Notes under the pieces: generated by a model
Seen by the model: only the letters and a program-made list of their open reading frames with translations
The model's database searches: none
What the model was told of the DNA's origin: nothing
Made by a program: the position numbers and the translations under genes
Assembly: GCF_024679095.1 (NCBI RefSeq)
Contig: NW_026111630.1
Span: 305,001-369,000 of the forward strand
Source: Eriocheir sinensis
Taxonomy: Eukaryota; Arthropoda; Malacostraca; Decapoda; Varunidae
DNA: 64,000 bases
Direction: 5' to 3'
Shown: in pieces, positions 1 through 12,034 of the stretch
Layout: each line of letters starts with the position of its first letter
Numbering within the stretch: position 1 is the stretch's first letter

Positions 1-430
1 TCTCTCCCAAAGTTTCCCTCCCTCTTCCTCACGTTCTCTCCCCAAAGTTTCTCCACTCTTCCCTCACGTTCTCTCCCCAAAGTTCCTCCACTCTTCCCAC
101 GTTCTCCCCAAAGTTTCCTCCACTCTTCCCTCACGTTCTCTCCCCAAAGTTCCCCTCCCCTCTTCCTCACGTTGTCTCCCAAAGTTTCCCCTCCACTCTT
201 CCCTCACGTTCTCTCCCCAAAGTTCCCTCTCCTCTCTTCCCTCACGTTCTCTCCCCAAAGTTTCCCCTCCACTCTTCCCTCACGTTCTCTCACCAAAGTT
301 CCCTCTCCACTCTTCCCTCACGTTCTCTCCCCAAAGTTTCCCCTCCACTCCTCCCTCACTGTCTCTCCCCAAAGTTTCCCCTCCACTCTTCCCTCACGTT
401 CTCTCCCAAAAGTTTCCCCTCCCCTCTTCC
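1..430. repeat. CT-rich minisatellite, ~37-bp unit
   Basis: About eleven imperfect tandem copies of a unit containing CACGTTCTCTCCCCAAAGTT and then a pyrimidine run ending in CCACTCTTCCCT. Spacing between successive CACGTT cores is about 35-40 bp. The array begins before the window. Its plus strand is open in one frame and gives a Ser/Pro/Leu-rich conceptual protein, which I treat as a by-product of the repeat. Confidence 0.9.
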
Positions 431-700
431 CGCCCACAAACCTACGCACAACCAACCTTACCACCTCACAGATGTTGCCCAACCTCTTCTTCTACCCCAA
501 TCCCTATCCCTCTCTCTACCTCCTCTCCCTCCACTCCTCCCCCCACCACACCCCTGCCTCCTACACCAAACAACCCCTTTCCCCCTTCCCCCGGTACCCT
601 CCTTCCTCCAACCTCACACTGCTGCCTCCCACACCAAACGACCCCTCCCCCTCTCCTCTGCAGGTGCCGCCCACAGAACAGAACCCTGGAGGCGGATTAG

Positions 701-808
701 CTGTGTCCCACCTGTCCTTACTTCCTGCCCACGTCCGTCGAGGTCACCACACCTGTGGGCATCCCGGCCAACCTCACCAACGGCGTCAGGCAGCTCGGGG
801 ACAAGAAG
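701..808 (+). CDS. Candidate internal exon, unrecognised
   Basis: A short segment that reads like coding sequence between possible splice sites. The 3' end is AAG followed by GTGAGA at 809-814, close to a consensus donor. Two acceptors are possible: CTCCTCTGCAG ending at 663 with a good pyrimidine tract, or TTAG ending at 700. The frame that ends in phase at the donor reads PVGIPANLTNGVRQLGDKK at its C-terminal end. That frame has a TAG at 698-700, so it needs the 701 acceptor, which lacks an adjacent pyrimidine tract. Only one exon is visible and I do not recognise the protein. GC content is higher than the repeats on either side. Confidence 0.25.
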
Positions 809-859
809 GTGAGAGGGAGGAGAGGAAGGGAGGTCAGACTTAACGTCGTCCTTAATGGT

Positions 860-1205
860 CTTGGGTGAGGAAGGAGATGAGGAGGGAAAGAGGAGATGAA
901 TGTGAGAAGTGAGGAGAGAAAAGGAGGTCTGAGTTCACCTATTCCTTCCTGTTCGTTGGTGAAAGAGAGGAAAAGGAGATGAGGAGAAAGGTGGTGAGGG
1001 GATGAGGAGAAAGGTGGTGAGGAAATGAGGAAGTCAAGAGGAGATGAAAGTTAAAAGTGAGGAGACAAAAGGAGCTCTAAGTTCATCTATACGTATTCCT
1101 GTCCTTTGGTGAAAGAGGAGAGAGCGGAGGTGAGGAGCAATAATAAGCAAGAGGAGAGGAGACAAAAGGAGCTCTGGGTTCATCTATTCCTTCCTCTCCC
1201 TGGTT
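860..1205. repeat. Degenerate purine-rich tandem repeat
   Basis: Three loose copies of a module containing GTTCAYCTAT and TTCCT followed by GGTGAAAGAGAGG occur near 930, 1080 and 1170, separated by GAGGAGAAAGGTGGTGAGG-like purine stretches. No coding potential was seen. Confidence 0.5.
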
Positions 1206-1385
1206 TTCCTGTGTGAGGGTTGGAAAGAGAAACATGGAAACATGGAAATGCAGGCAACAGAAAGCCTATTGGCTCATTACGAGGTCGCCCGCTTGGGTCA
1301 TTTAATCTGCTCGACCGCCACTTGGGGCTTGGTGAGCAGATGAAAGCACCTCGATATTGAGGAGCAGATGGAAGCCCCTCGTTAT

Positions 1386-4299
1386 TCAGTTTACTCCTGA
1401 CGCAGCGAAATGACGGTCGATTCTATATTTGAAGGAGTTGATGGTATTCGCATTTACTACTTTTGAGGGAAGATTGTTCCAGTGGCGGATGACTCGGTTT
1501 GAAAAGAAACTCCTTCCAATGTCTGTGTTACATCGACTCGACTGAATGGGTAAACCGTTATTTCTAGTTCTTGAGTTGGTTTGCAGTTCAAAGAATTTGG
1601 AGTAATCGACGTTATTGAACTTTTTTAGATACTTGAAGACTTGAATCATATCCCCTCGTAGGCGTCTTTTCTCCAATGTAAAGAGATTGAGTCGCTTGAG
1701 TCGTTCCTCGTACGGTTGAGCCCTGAAGGTTGGAATCATCTTTGTGGCGCGTCGTTGAATCCTTTCCAGTAAAGCAATGTCCTTTCTGTAATTGGGAGAC
1801 CAAAACAGCACAGCATACTCGAGGTGCGGTCTTACCATGGAATTATACAAGGATAGCATCGTCTGGTGTTTTACACTCGAAGTTCCTCGCTATGAACCCG
1901 AGCATAATGTTGGCCTTGTTGTATGCTTTTACAGTGATTCGCGTGTTTCAGGTCACTGCTGATAGTGACTCCAAGATCCTTTTCCTCCTGCATCGCTTGC
2001 AGAGGTCTCCCATTCATGATAAATGTGTGGTTACTATTTTGGGACCCAATGTGCATGACTTTGCATTTGTCAACATTAAAAGACATTTGCCATTTTTCCG
2101 ACCATTCGATAATGTGATTGAGGTCTTTCTGAATGATTTCGCAGTCGGTCTTTGTGAGGGCATCTCCACCCACCTTGGTGTCATCTGCAAATTTCGATAT
2201 TGTGGATTTCAGTCCTGATTCTAGGTCATTGATATATATGATAAAGAGGATGGGTCCCAGCACTGACCCTTGAGGCCCTCCACTAGTGACTGGTAGCCAA
2301 TCGGAAGGCTGTCCGTTGAGTAGTACTCGTTGTTTTCTGTCGGTGAGCCAATCTCTTATCCACGCGATCAGATTGGCTCCGATGCCCGCCGAGTGCAGTT
2401 TCTTAAGGAGTCGCTCGTGCGGTACCTTGTCGAAGGCTTTCTGAAAGTCCAGTTATATAACATCACTGGGGATGTGGGCATCCCAGTTCTTATATATACC
2501 TTGGAAGAAGTCTAATAAATTCGTTAGGCAGGAGCGCTTGTTTCTGAAGCCATGCTGGGTGTCGGAGATTATATTATTATCTTTTAGAAACTTAACAAGT
2601 TTGTCTTCAATAATCTTTTCGAATATTTTTCCTGCCATTGATGTCAAACTTATGGGCCTGTAGTTTAATGCAACGCTTTTGTCTCCTTTTTTGAAAATCG
2701 GTGTTACGTTCGCCATCTTCCAGTCTTCTGGGACCTTGTTGAGTTGTACTGACCGGTTGAATATGTTAGTGAGTAGCAGAAGTATTTGTTGTTTGAGCTC
2801 TTTTAATAACCGTGGAGACAAACTGTCAGGTCCCGTTGACTTGGTCGTGTCGAGTTTGTCAGAATAGTTTTTCACTTTTGGTCGCATATTGAGTCAATTT
2901 CCAGAGGCGTGATCCCTCTTAGCGGGTCTGGGCCCTCGGGAATGGCTTCGATGTCCTCGACTGTGAATACGGATGCGAAGTTACTGTTGAGGATTCTGGC
3001 CATCTGTTTACTGTCCTGAGTTACAGATCCAGTCTCGTCTGTCAGGGGACTAATATTGGATTTTACTTTCTGTATCTATCTTATGTAAGTGAAGAATTTA
3101 TTGGATTTAGTTTTGATTTCGCGCGCTATTTGCCTTTCATAGTTGCGTTGCTACTCCGAATAAGGCTGCGACAAGCTATGAGGCTGTTGTGGTACTGTGT
3201 GCTGGCTTCGGCCGTAGCATTCTCTTTCATCAAATTATAATTCCCTTTTTTTAGGTTTACTGCCCTTTTTATTTCTCTGGTCATCCACGGTGGATCTACG
3301 GCCCCATTTACTCGCCTGGATTTCGTAGGCACTGTAGCCTTCTCTACTTGCAACAGCTTATCTTTGAAGACGTTCCACGCGTTGTCGATTGTATTGTCGG
3401 TGATGCCAAGTTGGTCCCAGGTAGTAGGGGAAGCAGTGCACGGGCTAAGTTGAAATTTCTATTTTTGTAATCTGGTATCACTGATGGATTATCTACGAGT
3501 TTGTGACATATGTTGATATTAAAACGGATTAAGTGGTGATCGCACCCATTAAGTTTCTCACCAACTGTACAGTCGCGAATGAGGTCGGGGTCGCGTACTA
3601 ATACCAGATCCAGCAGATTGTTTTCTCTTGTTGGTTGAGTTACAACTTGAGTGAGGAACGAATCCTCCACCATTTCTAAAAGCCTGTTACCCTCTTGATC
3701 TCCAGTCATCAGTCCCCAGTCAATGTTAGGGCAATTAAAGTCCCCAATTATAATTGCTTCCTTGCTTTGTATTAGAGAGTGAATCTCTTCGTAGAGGGCA
3801 GTGTCATCGGCTGCCTGTTGTTTCGGAGGCCTGTATACGGTTGCAAGTGTTAGTTTCTTGTTATTTGCGGTTATTTCCACATAGACAGAATCATATTTCT
3901 CTGCGTCCTGTTTGTCTATTTTTATGGCAGGGAGTGTACTTTTTACGTAGCAAACTACTACTCCTCCTTTCTTGTGCTTTCGACTTTTGTGGAAGCTTTC
4001 GTACCAGGAATGACATTTCAGTTCTAGATGGATAGAGTTGGCCCAAGTCTCTGTGATGGCTACCACATCTGGTTTCTCTGTTGCAATATACGCCCTAATT
4101 TCGTCCTTTTGGGTATTAAACTACGTGCATTTGTGTACATGATAGAAATGTGGCCGTGACAGGTTGTACCAGTTCGCTTGTCGGAGGCGTGGTTAGTTAC
4201 ACAGTTTCTTGTGAGTCGCACTGACGCTACGGGTTGGTTGATCAAGGGCTCCTTTGCCCGTCCTCGCCCGCCGTTTTTGAAAGGCTTTTCGAAAGCCAC
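1386..4299 (-). pseudogene. LINE A ORF2: endonuclease and reverse transcriptase, broken
   Basis: ORF2 polyprotein of the LINE, which nicks target DNA and copies the element RNA there. The N-terminal APE-type endonuclease shows YTNARSL, AITETW, a GDFNCPNIDW block and the CDHHLIRF block (about 4160-3500). A spacer (3350-3126) contains PPWMTREIKRAV. The reverse transcriptase starts near 2860 with STGPDSLSPRLLKEL, then NYRPISLTS, QHGFRNKRSC, the catalytic KFADDTK near 2200, and NVDKCKVMHIG. A C-terminal region with QRRATKMIP and EKRRLRGDMIQVFK ends in a stop near 1386. The reading frame changes at about 3344, 3126, 2450 and 1870, so at least four disruptions separate the open segments. Confidence 0.85.
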
Positions 4300-5751
4300 T
4301 GCCTCGTCAGAAGCCTCCCGAAACGCGATCCAACCTCATTCAGATGTAGTCCATCGTTCCAAAACAAGTCTGGGCGCTCAAGGAAGTGGTGCCAGGCGTT
4401 TGTAAACGCCACGCCTTCGTCGTCACAAATTTCCTTCAGACTAGTATTGATGTTGCTCGCTTTGCTGTTGAAGCCGGCGTAAGCGCTGATTCTGGGTAGA
4501 ATTCCAGAGACAATGACGTGAGCGGACTTGGTCTTGTAACGCCGAATGACCTGACGGTATTTTGATAGTAGGGCCTGAGTTTGAGTAGACTGAACGTCAT
4601 TTGTCCCCGCGTGAATCAAATAAACTGTGTCTTCCTTCGCGAGTTCCGTGACAGCATCGACAGCTGAAGTAATGTCGTCCAGTTTGGCTCCCGGAATACA
4701 ATAACGCCTCCGCGTCTCTGTATTCCTGCCGCAGAATTCCGTTAATTGACCTCTAACCAGCAGGTCCCTACAAGTCTAACAGATGTTTTCAGCTTGTCTG
4801 TGCCCTGAAACTGTGTCTGATCTACGCAGACCACAGCAGGAAGAATGGTCTTGTGGCGTCTAATGGATGAGTAGTGAGGAGTGGGGTGTGGTGGCGACTG
4901 GACGTGGAGGCGTTAGGAGGGCTGGTGAGAGGAGAGGGACAAGGGGAGCCAAGGGAAGATGAGGAAGAGGCGGAAGGGGTTGACTGCAGGGGAGTAGAGG
5001 AGGAGGATGTTGAGGATGTGGAGGAGGGGCAGAGGCGGAGGAGGAGGAAGGGTTGACTGGGGAGGAGTAGAGGAGGATGTTGAGGATGTGGGGGAGGGGG
5101 CAGAGGCGGAGGTGGAGGAAGGGGGGGTAGGGGTTGACTGGGGAGGAGTAGAGGAGGAGGATGTTGAGGATGTGGAGGAGGGGAGAAGAAATGTAGGAGG
5201 AGGACAGCGGCGGAGGAGGAGGAAGTGGCCGAAGGGGTGGGCTGGGGGGGAGTAGAGGAGGAGGATGTTGATGATGTGGAGGAGGGGGCCGAGTTGGAGG
5301 AGGAGGACGGGGCGGACGCGAAGAGGGCGGACGAGGTCGGGGAGGAGGAAGAGTAGGTCGTGGTGGTGATGGTGGGATGGATGGGGGAGGGGGCGGGGGT
5401 GATGGCGGTGCTGGTGGTGGAGGGTGAAGAGGGAGAAGAAGAAGACGAAGAAGAAGAAGAAGAAGACGAAGAAGAAGAAGAAGAAGAAGAAGAAGAAGAA
5501 GAAGAAGAAGAAGAAGAAGAAGAAGAAGAAGAAGAAGAAGAAGGAGGAGGAGGAGGAGGAGGGAGTTGAGGGTGTGACGTCACGATGTTCCAAAGTAAAG
5601 AATTGGAGCGTTGTAGATCCTCGTTGGTCGTTTGTAGTGCCTGAATACGTAAGTCTAAGACACAGTACCTACACATCGAGTCGCTGGTTTGGTAGTGAAT
5701 CGCAGCATATTTCTTTGAACAATTACAGCAATTGAAATAGTTGGACGGCAT
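4242..5751 (-). pseudogene. LINE A ORF1: zinc finger, poly-Ser linker, SGNH esterase
   Basis: ORF1 protein of the LINE. In CR1-group elements it binds RNA or membranes and carries an esterase of uncertain role. It starts at MPSNYFNC; a Cys-rich N-terminus (C-x2-C then C-x2-C within the first 32 residues) is followed by a short coiled-coil-like stretch. A long Ser/Pro/Thr-rich linker holds about 35 consecutive serines from a (GAA)n tract. After a frame change the esterase domain resumes (about 4780-4242), with RGQLTEFCGR, the block III motif HAGTNDV, and block V with NDGLHLNEVG. The linker is open in more than one frame, and the change of frame between linker and esterase marks a pseudogene. 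Confidence 0.8.
5438..5550. repeat. (GAA)n/(GGA)n array in the LINE A ORF1 linker
   Basis: About 35 GAA triplets, some changed to GAC, followed by GGA triplets. On the minus strand this codes the poly-Ser/Pro linker of ORF1. Related GGA/GGC-rich 25-60-bp repeats continue from 4900 to 5400. Confidence 0.9.
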
Positions 5752-6465
5752 GATTACTTTTTTAATTTTTTATTTACTGTTGCAAGACGATATATCGGTG
5801 AGCTTTACAGTTAAGATGAATTTTGTATCCGCGTGGGCTAAGGTGAACACCTGGAGGGAGGCGGCTTTAAATCGGTCGAGTCACGCGGGAGAGTTTAAGC
5901 CTTAAGGTGTGGCGTCTATGAGGGCCCACACGTGTTTTCCCTCTGGGATTAAAATTATCTGGGGGATTAAACTTTTCCTCCTTTTCAAAACAGGTGTGCT
6001 GGTATACGGGTCAAGCTTTGTACTTCTACGTTAGTGACAGATTTTCTACGTTAGTTAGACACAAGAAGCTCACTGTCTTTCACTGGGTGCTGTGTTAGGT
6101 CGTGTAGTTGTAATCCTACTGAGGAAAGACAGGAAACACAAAAAAGTCGATATATAACTTAACCGCTCAGCTCAGCAGGGAAGTCCTCTCACTGTAAGGT
6201 AATCCTCGCAACACTTCAAACACTGCGCAACACCTCAAACACTAGTTAGACGCGTCACAGCACTGAGTTAGACGTTAATCAATTAGGCTGAGTGGTGTTA
6301 AATAAGACAAGTAAACAAGCACAGTTAGTCGTTCGATTTCTGAGAAGGCGTACGGGCCTATTTAAGTAACGGTTAATTAAAAACGTGGATGAACGGATTT
6401 CAAAAGTTGTGACGTTAAAATGTAACAATTCCTGCCTCTTCCTGCTCTTCTTGGGTGAAGATTAG
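5752..6465 (-). other. Presumed 5' leader of LINE A
   Basis: Non-repetitive sequence with no credible ORF between the ORF1 start and the minisatellite. It contains short direct repeats such as CAACACTTCAAACACT/CAACACCTCAAACACT near 6210-6240 and a duplicated TCTACGTTAGT near 6030-6055. It is assigned to the LINE by position only; the true 5' end could lie anywhere in this stretch. Confidence 0.45.
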
Positions 6466-6469
6466 AAGG

Positions 6470-9400
6470 AAGAGATGAGGGGAAGAAGGTGTGGTAAAGG
6501 TGAGGAGATGAAAAGGAGACAAGAAGGTGTGGTAGAGGTGAGGAGATGAAAAGGTAACAAGAAGGTGTGGTAGAGGTGAGGAGATAAAAAGGTGACAAGA
6601 AGGTGTGGTAGAGGTGAGGAGATGAAAAGGTGACAAGAAGGTGTGGTAGAGGTGAGGAGATGAAAAGGTGACAAGAAGGTGTGGTAGAGGTGAGGAGATG
6701 AAAAGGTGACAAGAAGGAGTGGTAGAGGTGAGGAGATGAAAAGGTGACAAGAAGGTGTGGTAGAGGTGAGGAGATGAAAAGGTGACAAGAAGGTGTGGTA
6801 GAGGTGAGGAGATGAAAAGGTGACAAGAAGGTGTGGTAGAGGTGAGGAGATGAAAAGGAGACAAGAAGGTGTGGTAGAGGTGAGGAGATGAAAAGGTGAC
6901 AAGAAGGTGTGGTAGAGGTGAGGAGATGAAAAGGTGACAAGAAGGTGTGGTGCAGGTGAGGAGATGAAAAGGAGACAAGGTGTGGTAGAGGTGAGGAGAT
7001 GAAAAGGAGACAAGAAGGTGAGGAGAAGGAGGAGATAAGGGGAAGAAGGTGTGGTAGAGGTGAGGAGATGAAAAGGAGACAAGGTGTGGTAGAGGTGAGG
7101 AGATGAAAAGGAGACAAGAAGGTGAGGAGAAGGAGGAGATAAGGGGAAGAAGGTGTGGTAGAGGTGAGGAGATGAAAAGGAGACAAGAAGGTGTGGTAGA
7201 GGTGAGGAGATGAAAAGGAGACAAGAAGGTGTGGTGCAGGTGAGGAGATGAAAAGGAGACAAGAAGGTGTGGTAGAGGTGAGGAGATGAAAAGGTGACAA
7301 GAAGGTGTGGTAGAGGTGAGGAGATGAAAAGGAGACAAGAAGGTGTGGTAGAGGTGAGGAGATGTAAAGGAGACAATAAGGTGAGGTACAGGTGAGGAGA
7401 TGAAAGGAGACAAGAAGGTGTGGTAGAGGTGAGGAGATGAAAAGGTGACAAAAAGGTGTGGTAGAGGTGAGGAGATGAAAAGGTGACAAGAAGGTGTGGT
7501 AGAGGTGAGGAGATGAAAAGGAGACAAGAAGGTGTGGTAGAGGTGAGGAGATGAAAAGGTGACAAGAAGGTGTGGTGCAGGTGAGGAGATGAAAAGGAGA
7601 CAAGAAGGTGTGGTAGAGGTGAGGAGATGAAAAGGTGACAAGAAGGTGTGGTAGAGGTGAGGAGATGAAAAGGAGACAAGAAGGTGTGGTAGAGGTGAGG
7701 AGATGAAAAGGAGACAAGAAGGTGTGGTAGAGGTGAGGATATGAAAAGGTGACAAGAAGGTGTGGTAGAGGTGAGGAGATGAAAAGGAGACAAGAAGGTG
7801 TGGTAGAGGTGAGGAGATGAAAAGGAGACAAGAAGGTGTGGTAGAGGTGAGGAGATGAAAAGGAGACAAGAAGGTGTGGTGCAGGTGAGGAGATGAAAAG
7901 GAGACAAGGTGTGGTAGAGGTGAGGAGATGAAAAGGAGACAAGAAGGTGAGGAGAAGGAGGAGATAAGGGGAAGAAGGTGTGGTAGAGGTGAGGAGATGA
8001 AAAGGAGACAAGAGGGTGTGGAAATGGAGGAAATAAGGGGAAGAAGGTGTGGTGGAGGTGAGGAGATGAAAAGGAGACTAGAAGGTGTGGTGCAGGTGAG
8101 GAGATGAAAAGGAGACAAGAAGGTGTGGTAGAGGTGAGGAGATGAAAAGGTGACAAGAAGGTGTGGTAGAGGTGAGGAGATGAAAAGGAGACTAGAAGGT
8201 GTGGTGCAGGTGAGGAGATGAAAAGGAGACAAGAAGGTGTGGTAGAGGTGAGGAGATGAAAAGGTGACAAGAAGGTGAGGAGAAGGAGGAGATGAGGGGA
8301 AGAAGGTGTGGTAGAGGTGAGGAGATGAAAAGGAGACACGATTGTGAGGAGAAGGAGGAGATGAAAAGGAGACAAGAGGGTGTGGAAATGGAGGAAATAA
8401 GGGGAAGAAGGTGTGGTGGAGGTGAGGAGATGAAAAGGTGAAAAGAAGGTGTGGAGAAGGAGGAGATGAGGGGAAGAAGGTGTGGTAGAGGAGAGGAGGT
8501 GAAAAGGAGACAAGAAGGTGTGGTAGAGGTGAGGAGATGAAAAGGTGACAAGAAGGTGTGGTAGAGGTGAGGAGATGAAAAGAAGACAAGAAGGTGTGGT
8601 AGAGGTGAGGAGATGAAAAGGAGACAAGAAGGTGTGGTAGAGGTGAGGAGATGAAAAGAAAACAAGAAGGTGTGGTAGAGGTGAGGAGATGAAAAGAAGA
8701 CAAGAAGGTGTGGTAGAAGTGAGGAGATGAAAAGGAGACAAGAAGGTGTGGAGAAGGAGGAGATGAGGGGAAGAAGGTGTGGTAGAGGTGAGGAGATGAA
8801 AAGGAGACAAGAAGGTGTGGTAGAGGTGAGGAGATGAAAAGGTGACAAGAAGGTGTGGTAGAGGTGAGGAGATGAAAAGGAGACAAGGTGTGGAGACGGA
8901 GGAGATGAGGGGATGAAGGTGTGGTAGAGGTGAGGAGATGAAAAGGTGACAAGAAGGTGTGGTAGAGGTGAGGAGATGAAAAGTAGACAAGAAGGTGTGG
9001 TAGAGGTGAGGAGATGAAAAGGAGACAAGAAGGTGTGGTAGAGGTGAGGAGATGAAAAGGTGACAAGAAGGTGTGGTAGAGGTGAGGAGATGAAAAGGAG
9101 ACAAGAAGGTGTGGAGAAGGAGGAGATGAGGGGAAGGTGTGGTAGAGGTGAGGAGATGAGAAGGAGACAAGAAGGTGTTGTGGGGTGAGGAGATGATATG
9201 GTGACAAGAAGGTGTGGTAGAGGTGAGGAGATGAGAAGGAGACAAGAAGGTGTGGTAGAGGTGAGGAGATGAAAAGGTGACAAGAAGGTGTGGAGATGAA
9301 AAGGAGACAAGAAGGTGTGGTAGAGGTGAGGAGATGAAAAGGAGACAAGAAGGTGTGGTAGAGGTGAGGAGATGAAAAGGTGACAAGAAGGTGTGGTAGA

Positions 9401-11957
9401 GGTGAGGAGATGAAAAGGAGACAAGAAGGTGTGGTAGAGGTGAGGAGATGAAAAGGAGACAAGAAGGTGTGGAGAAGGAGGAAATGAGGGGAAGAAGGTG
9501 TGGTAGAAGTGGGTAGATGAAAAGGAGACAAGAAGGTGTGGTAGAGGAGAGAAGATGAAAAGGAGACAAGAAGGTGTGGAAAAGGAGGAGATGAGGGGAA
9601 GGGGGTGTGGTAGAGGTGAGGAGATGAGAAGGAGACAAGAAGGTGTTGTAGAGGTGAGGAGATGAAAAGGTGACAAGAAGGTGTGGTAGAGGTGAGGAGA
9701 TGAGAAGGAGACAAGAAGGTGTGGTAGAGGTGAGGAGATGAAAAGGAGACAAGAAGGTGTGGTAGAGGTGAGATGAAAAGGTGACAAGAAGGTGTGGTAG
9801 AGGTGAGGAGATGAAAAGGAGACAAGAAGGTGTGGTAGAGGTGAGGAGATGAAAAGGAGACAAGAAGGTGTGGAGAAGGAGGAAATGAGGGGAAGAAGGT
9901 GTGGTAGAAGTGGGTAGATGAAAAGGAGACAAGAAGGTGTGGTAGAGGTGAGGAGATTAAAATGTGACAAGAAGGTGTGGAGAAGGAGGAAATGAGGGGA
10001 AGAAGGTGTGGTAGAAGTGAGGAAATGAAAAAGGTGACAAGAAGGTGTGGTAGAGGTGACTAGATGAAAAGGTGACAAGAAGGTGTGGTAGAGGTGAGGA
10101 GATGGAAAGGTGACAAGAAGGTGTGGTAGAGGTTAGGAGATGAAAAGGAGACAAGAAGGTGTGGTAGAGGTTAGGAGATGAAAAGGTTACAAGAAGGTGT
10201 GGTAGAGGTGACTAGATGAAAAGGTGACAAGAAGGTGTGGTAGAGGTGAGGAGATGGAAAGGTGACAAGAAGGTGTGGTAGAGGTTAGGAGATGAAAAGG
10301 AGACAAGAAGGTGTGGTAGAGGTGAGGAGATGTAAAGGTGACAAGAAGGTGTGGTAGAGGTGACTAGATGAAAAGGTGACAAGGTGTGGTAGAGGTGAGG
10401 AGATGGAAAGGTGACAAGAAGGTGTGGTAGAGGTGAGGAGATGTAAAGGTGACAAGAAGGTGTGGTAGAGGTGAGGAGATGAAAATGTGACAAGGTGTGG
10501 TAGAGGTGACTAGATGAAAAGGTGACAAGGTGTGGTAGAGGTGAGGAGATGAAAAGGTGACAAGAAGGTGTGGTAGAGGTGACTAGATGAAAAGGTGACA
10601 AGGTGTGGTAGAGGTGAGGAGATGAAAAGGTGACAAGAAGGTGTGGTAGAGGTGAGGAGATGAAAATGTGACAAGAAGGTGTGGTAGAGGTGAGGAGGTG
10701 AAAAGGTGACAAGAAGGTGAGGAGAAGGAGGAGATGAGGGGAAGAAGGTGTGGTAGAAGTGGGTAGATGAAAAGGAGACAAGAAGGTGTGGTAGAGGAGA
10801 GAAGATGAAAAGGTGACAAGAAAGTGTGGTAGAGGTGAGGAGATTAAAATGTGACAAGAAGGTGTGGAGAAGGAGGAAATGAGGGGAAGAAGGTGTGGTA
10901 GAAGTGGGTAGATGAAAAGGAGACAAGAAGGTGTGGTAGAGGTGAGGAGATGAAAAGGAGACAAGAAGGTGAGGAGAAGGAGGATATGAGGGAAAGAAGG
11001 TGTGGTAGAGGTGAGGAAATGAAAAAGGAGACAAGAAGGTGTGGTAGAGGTGAGGAGATGAAAAGGAGACAAGAAGGTGTGGTAGAGGTGAGGAGATGAA
11101 AAGGAGACAAGAAGGTGTGGTAGAGGTGAGGAGATGAAAAGACAAGAAGGTGTGGAGAAGGAGGAGGTGAGCGGAAGGTGTGGTAGTGGTGAGGAGATGA
11201 AAAGGAGACAAGAAGGTGTGGTAGAGGTGAGGAGATGAAAAGGAGACAAGAAGGTGAGGAGAAGGAGGAGATTAGGGGAGGAAGCAGTTGTAGAGGTGAG
11301 GAGATTAAAAGGTAACAAGAAGGTGAGGAGAAGGAAGAGATGAGGGGAAGAAGGTGTGGTAGAGGTGAGGAGATGAAAAGGAGACAAGAAGGTGTGGAGA
11401 AGGAGGAGATGAGGGGAAGAAGGTGTGGTAGAGGTGAGGAGATGAAAAGGAGACAAGAAGGTGTGGTAGAGGTGAGGAGATGGAAAGGTGACAAGAAGGT
11501 GTGGTAGAGGTTAGGAGATGAAAAGGTTACAAGAAGGTGTGGTAGAGGTGACTAGATGAAAAGGTGACAAGAAGGTGTGGTAGAGGTGAGGAGATGGAAA
11601 GGTGACAAGAAGGTGTGGTAGAGGTTAGGAGATGAAAAGGAGACAAGAAGGTGTGGTAGAGGTGAGGAGATGTAAAGGTGACAAGGTGTGGTAGAGGTGA
11701 GGAGATGAAAAGGAGACAAGAAGGTGTGGTAGAGGTGAGGAGGTGAAAAGGTGACAAGAAGGTGTGGTAGAGGTGAGGAGGTGAAAAGGTGACAAGAAGG
11801 TGTGGTAGAGGTGAGGAGGTGAAAAGGTGACAAGAAGGTGTGGTAGAGGTGAGGAGATGAAAATGTGACAAGAAGGTGTGGTAGAGGTGAGGAGGTGAAA
11901 AGGTGACAAGAAGGTGAGGAGAAGGAGGAGATGAGGGAAAGAAGGTGTGGTAGAGGT
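6470..11957. repeat. 38-bp minisatellite, about 140 units
   Basis: Tandem units built on GAGGAGATGAAAAGGTGACA and AGAAGGTGTGGTAGAGGT. Successive AGGTGTGGT cores fall 38 bp apart (for example 6601 and 6639). Common variants swap GGTGACA for GGAGACA, drop GAA before GGTGTGG, or insert a GGAGAAGGAGGAGATGAGGGG module. From about 10,000 onward a CTAGATG variant appears repeatedly, which suggests local homogenisation. The minus strand lacks stops in all three frames for most of the array, so conceptual proteins of more than 1,100 residues appear. Their phase-shifting HLLTSTTPSC and SSPLPHLL motifs follow directly from a 38-bp period. Confidence 0.97.
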
Positions 11958-11961
11958 AGAG

Positions 11962-12034
11962 GTGCTCATGGTGTAGTGGTTATCACATCTGTCTAACACA
12001 CAGAAGGTCCCAGGTTCGAGCCCTGGTGAGCACA
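11962..12034 (+). tRNA. tRNA-Val (AAC)
   Basis: A 73-base tRNA cloverleaf. The seven-base acceptor stem GTGCTCA pairs perfectly with TGAGCAC, and the discriminator is A. The A box is TGGTGTAGTGG and the B box GGTTCGAGCCC. The anticodon stem TCTGT/ACAGA encloses loop CTAACAC, giving anticodon AAC. The T stem CCAGG/CCTGG is perfect. No CCA is encoded, as is normal for eukaryotic nuclear tRNA genes, and no strong T-run terminator follows at once. The left edge touches the minisatellite and the right edge lies within about 30 bases of LINE ORF2 sequence, so this may be a passenger of a retrotransposition event rather than a normal tRNA locus. Stem integrity suggests it is recent or still functional. 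Confidence 0.92.

Larger units (their letters stand above)
1220..6400 (-). mobile_element. CR1-like LINE, family A, near full length
   Basis: A minus-strand non-LTR retrotransposon. Read 5' to 3' it has a leader (about 6400-5752), ORF1 (zinc finger plus esterase), ORF2 (endonuclease plus reverse transcriptase) and a 3' UTR ending in short tandem copies of CATGTTTC near 1225-1245. The ORF1 zinc finger/SGNH esterase pairing and the 8-bp terminal tandem repeat are known traits of the CR1/L2 group. ORF1 and ORF2 overlap by about 58 bases (4242-4299) in different frames. Both ORFs carry frameshifts or stops, so this copy is dead. The 5' limit is uncertain because the leader runs up to the 38-bp minisatellite. 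Confidence 0.88.

Noticed and set aside
6377..11871. Very long minus-strand ORFs (544 to 1,156 codons)
   Set aside because: They are readings of the 38-bp minisatellite in three frames, with the same motifs cycling by phase. No domain, and variation does not respect any single frame.
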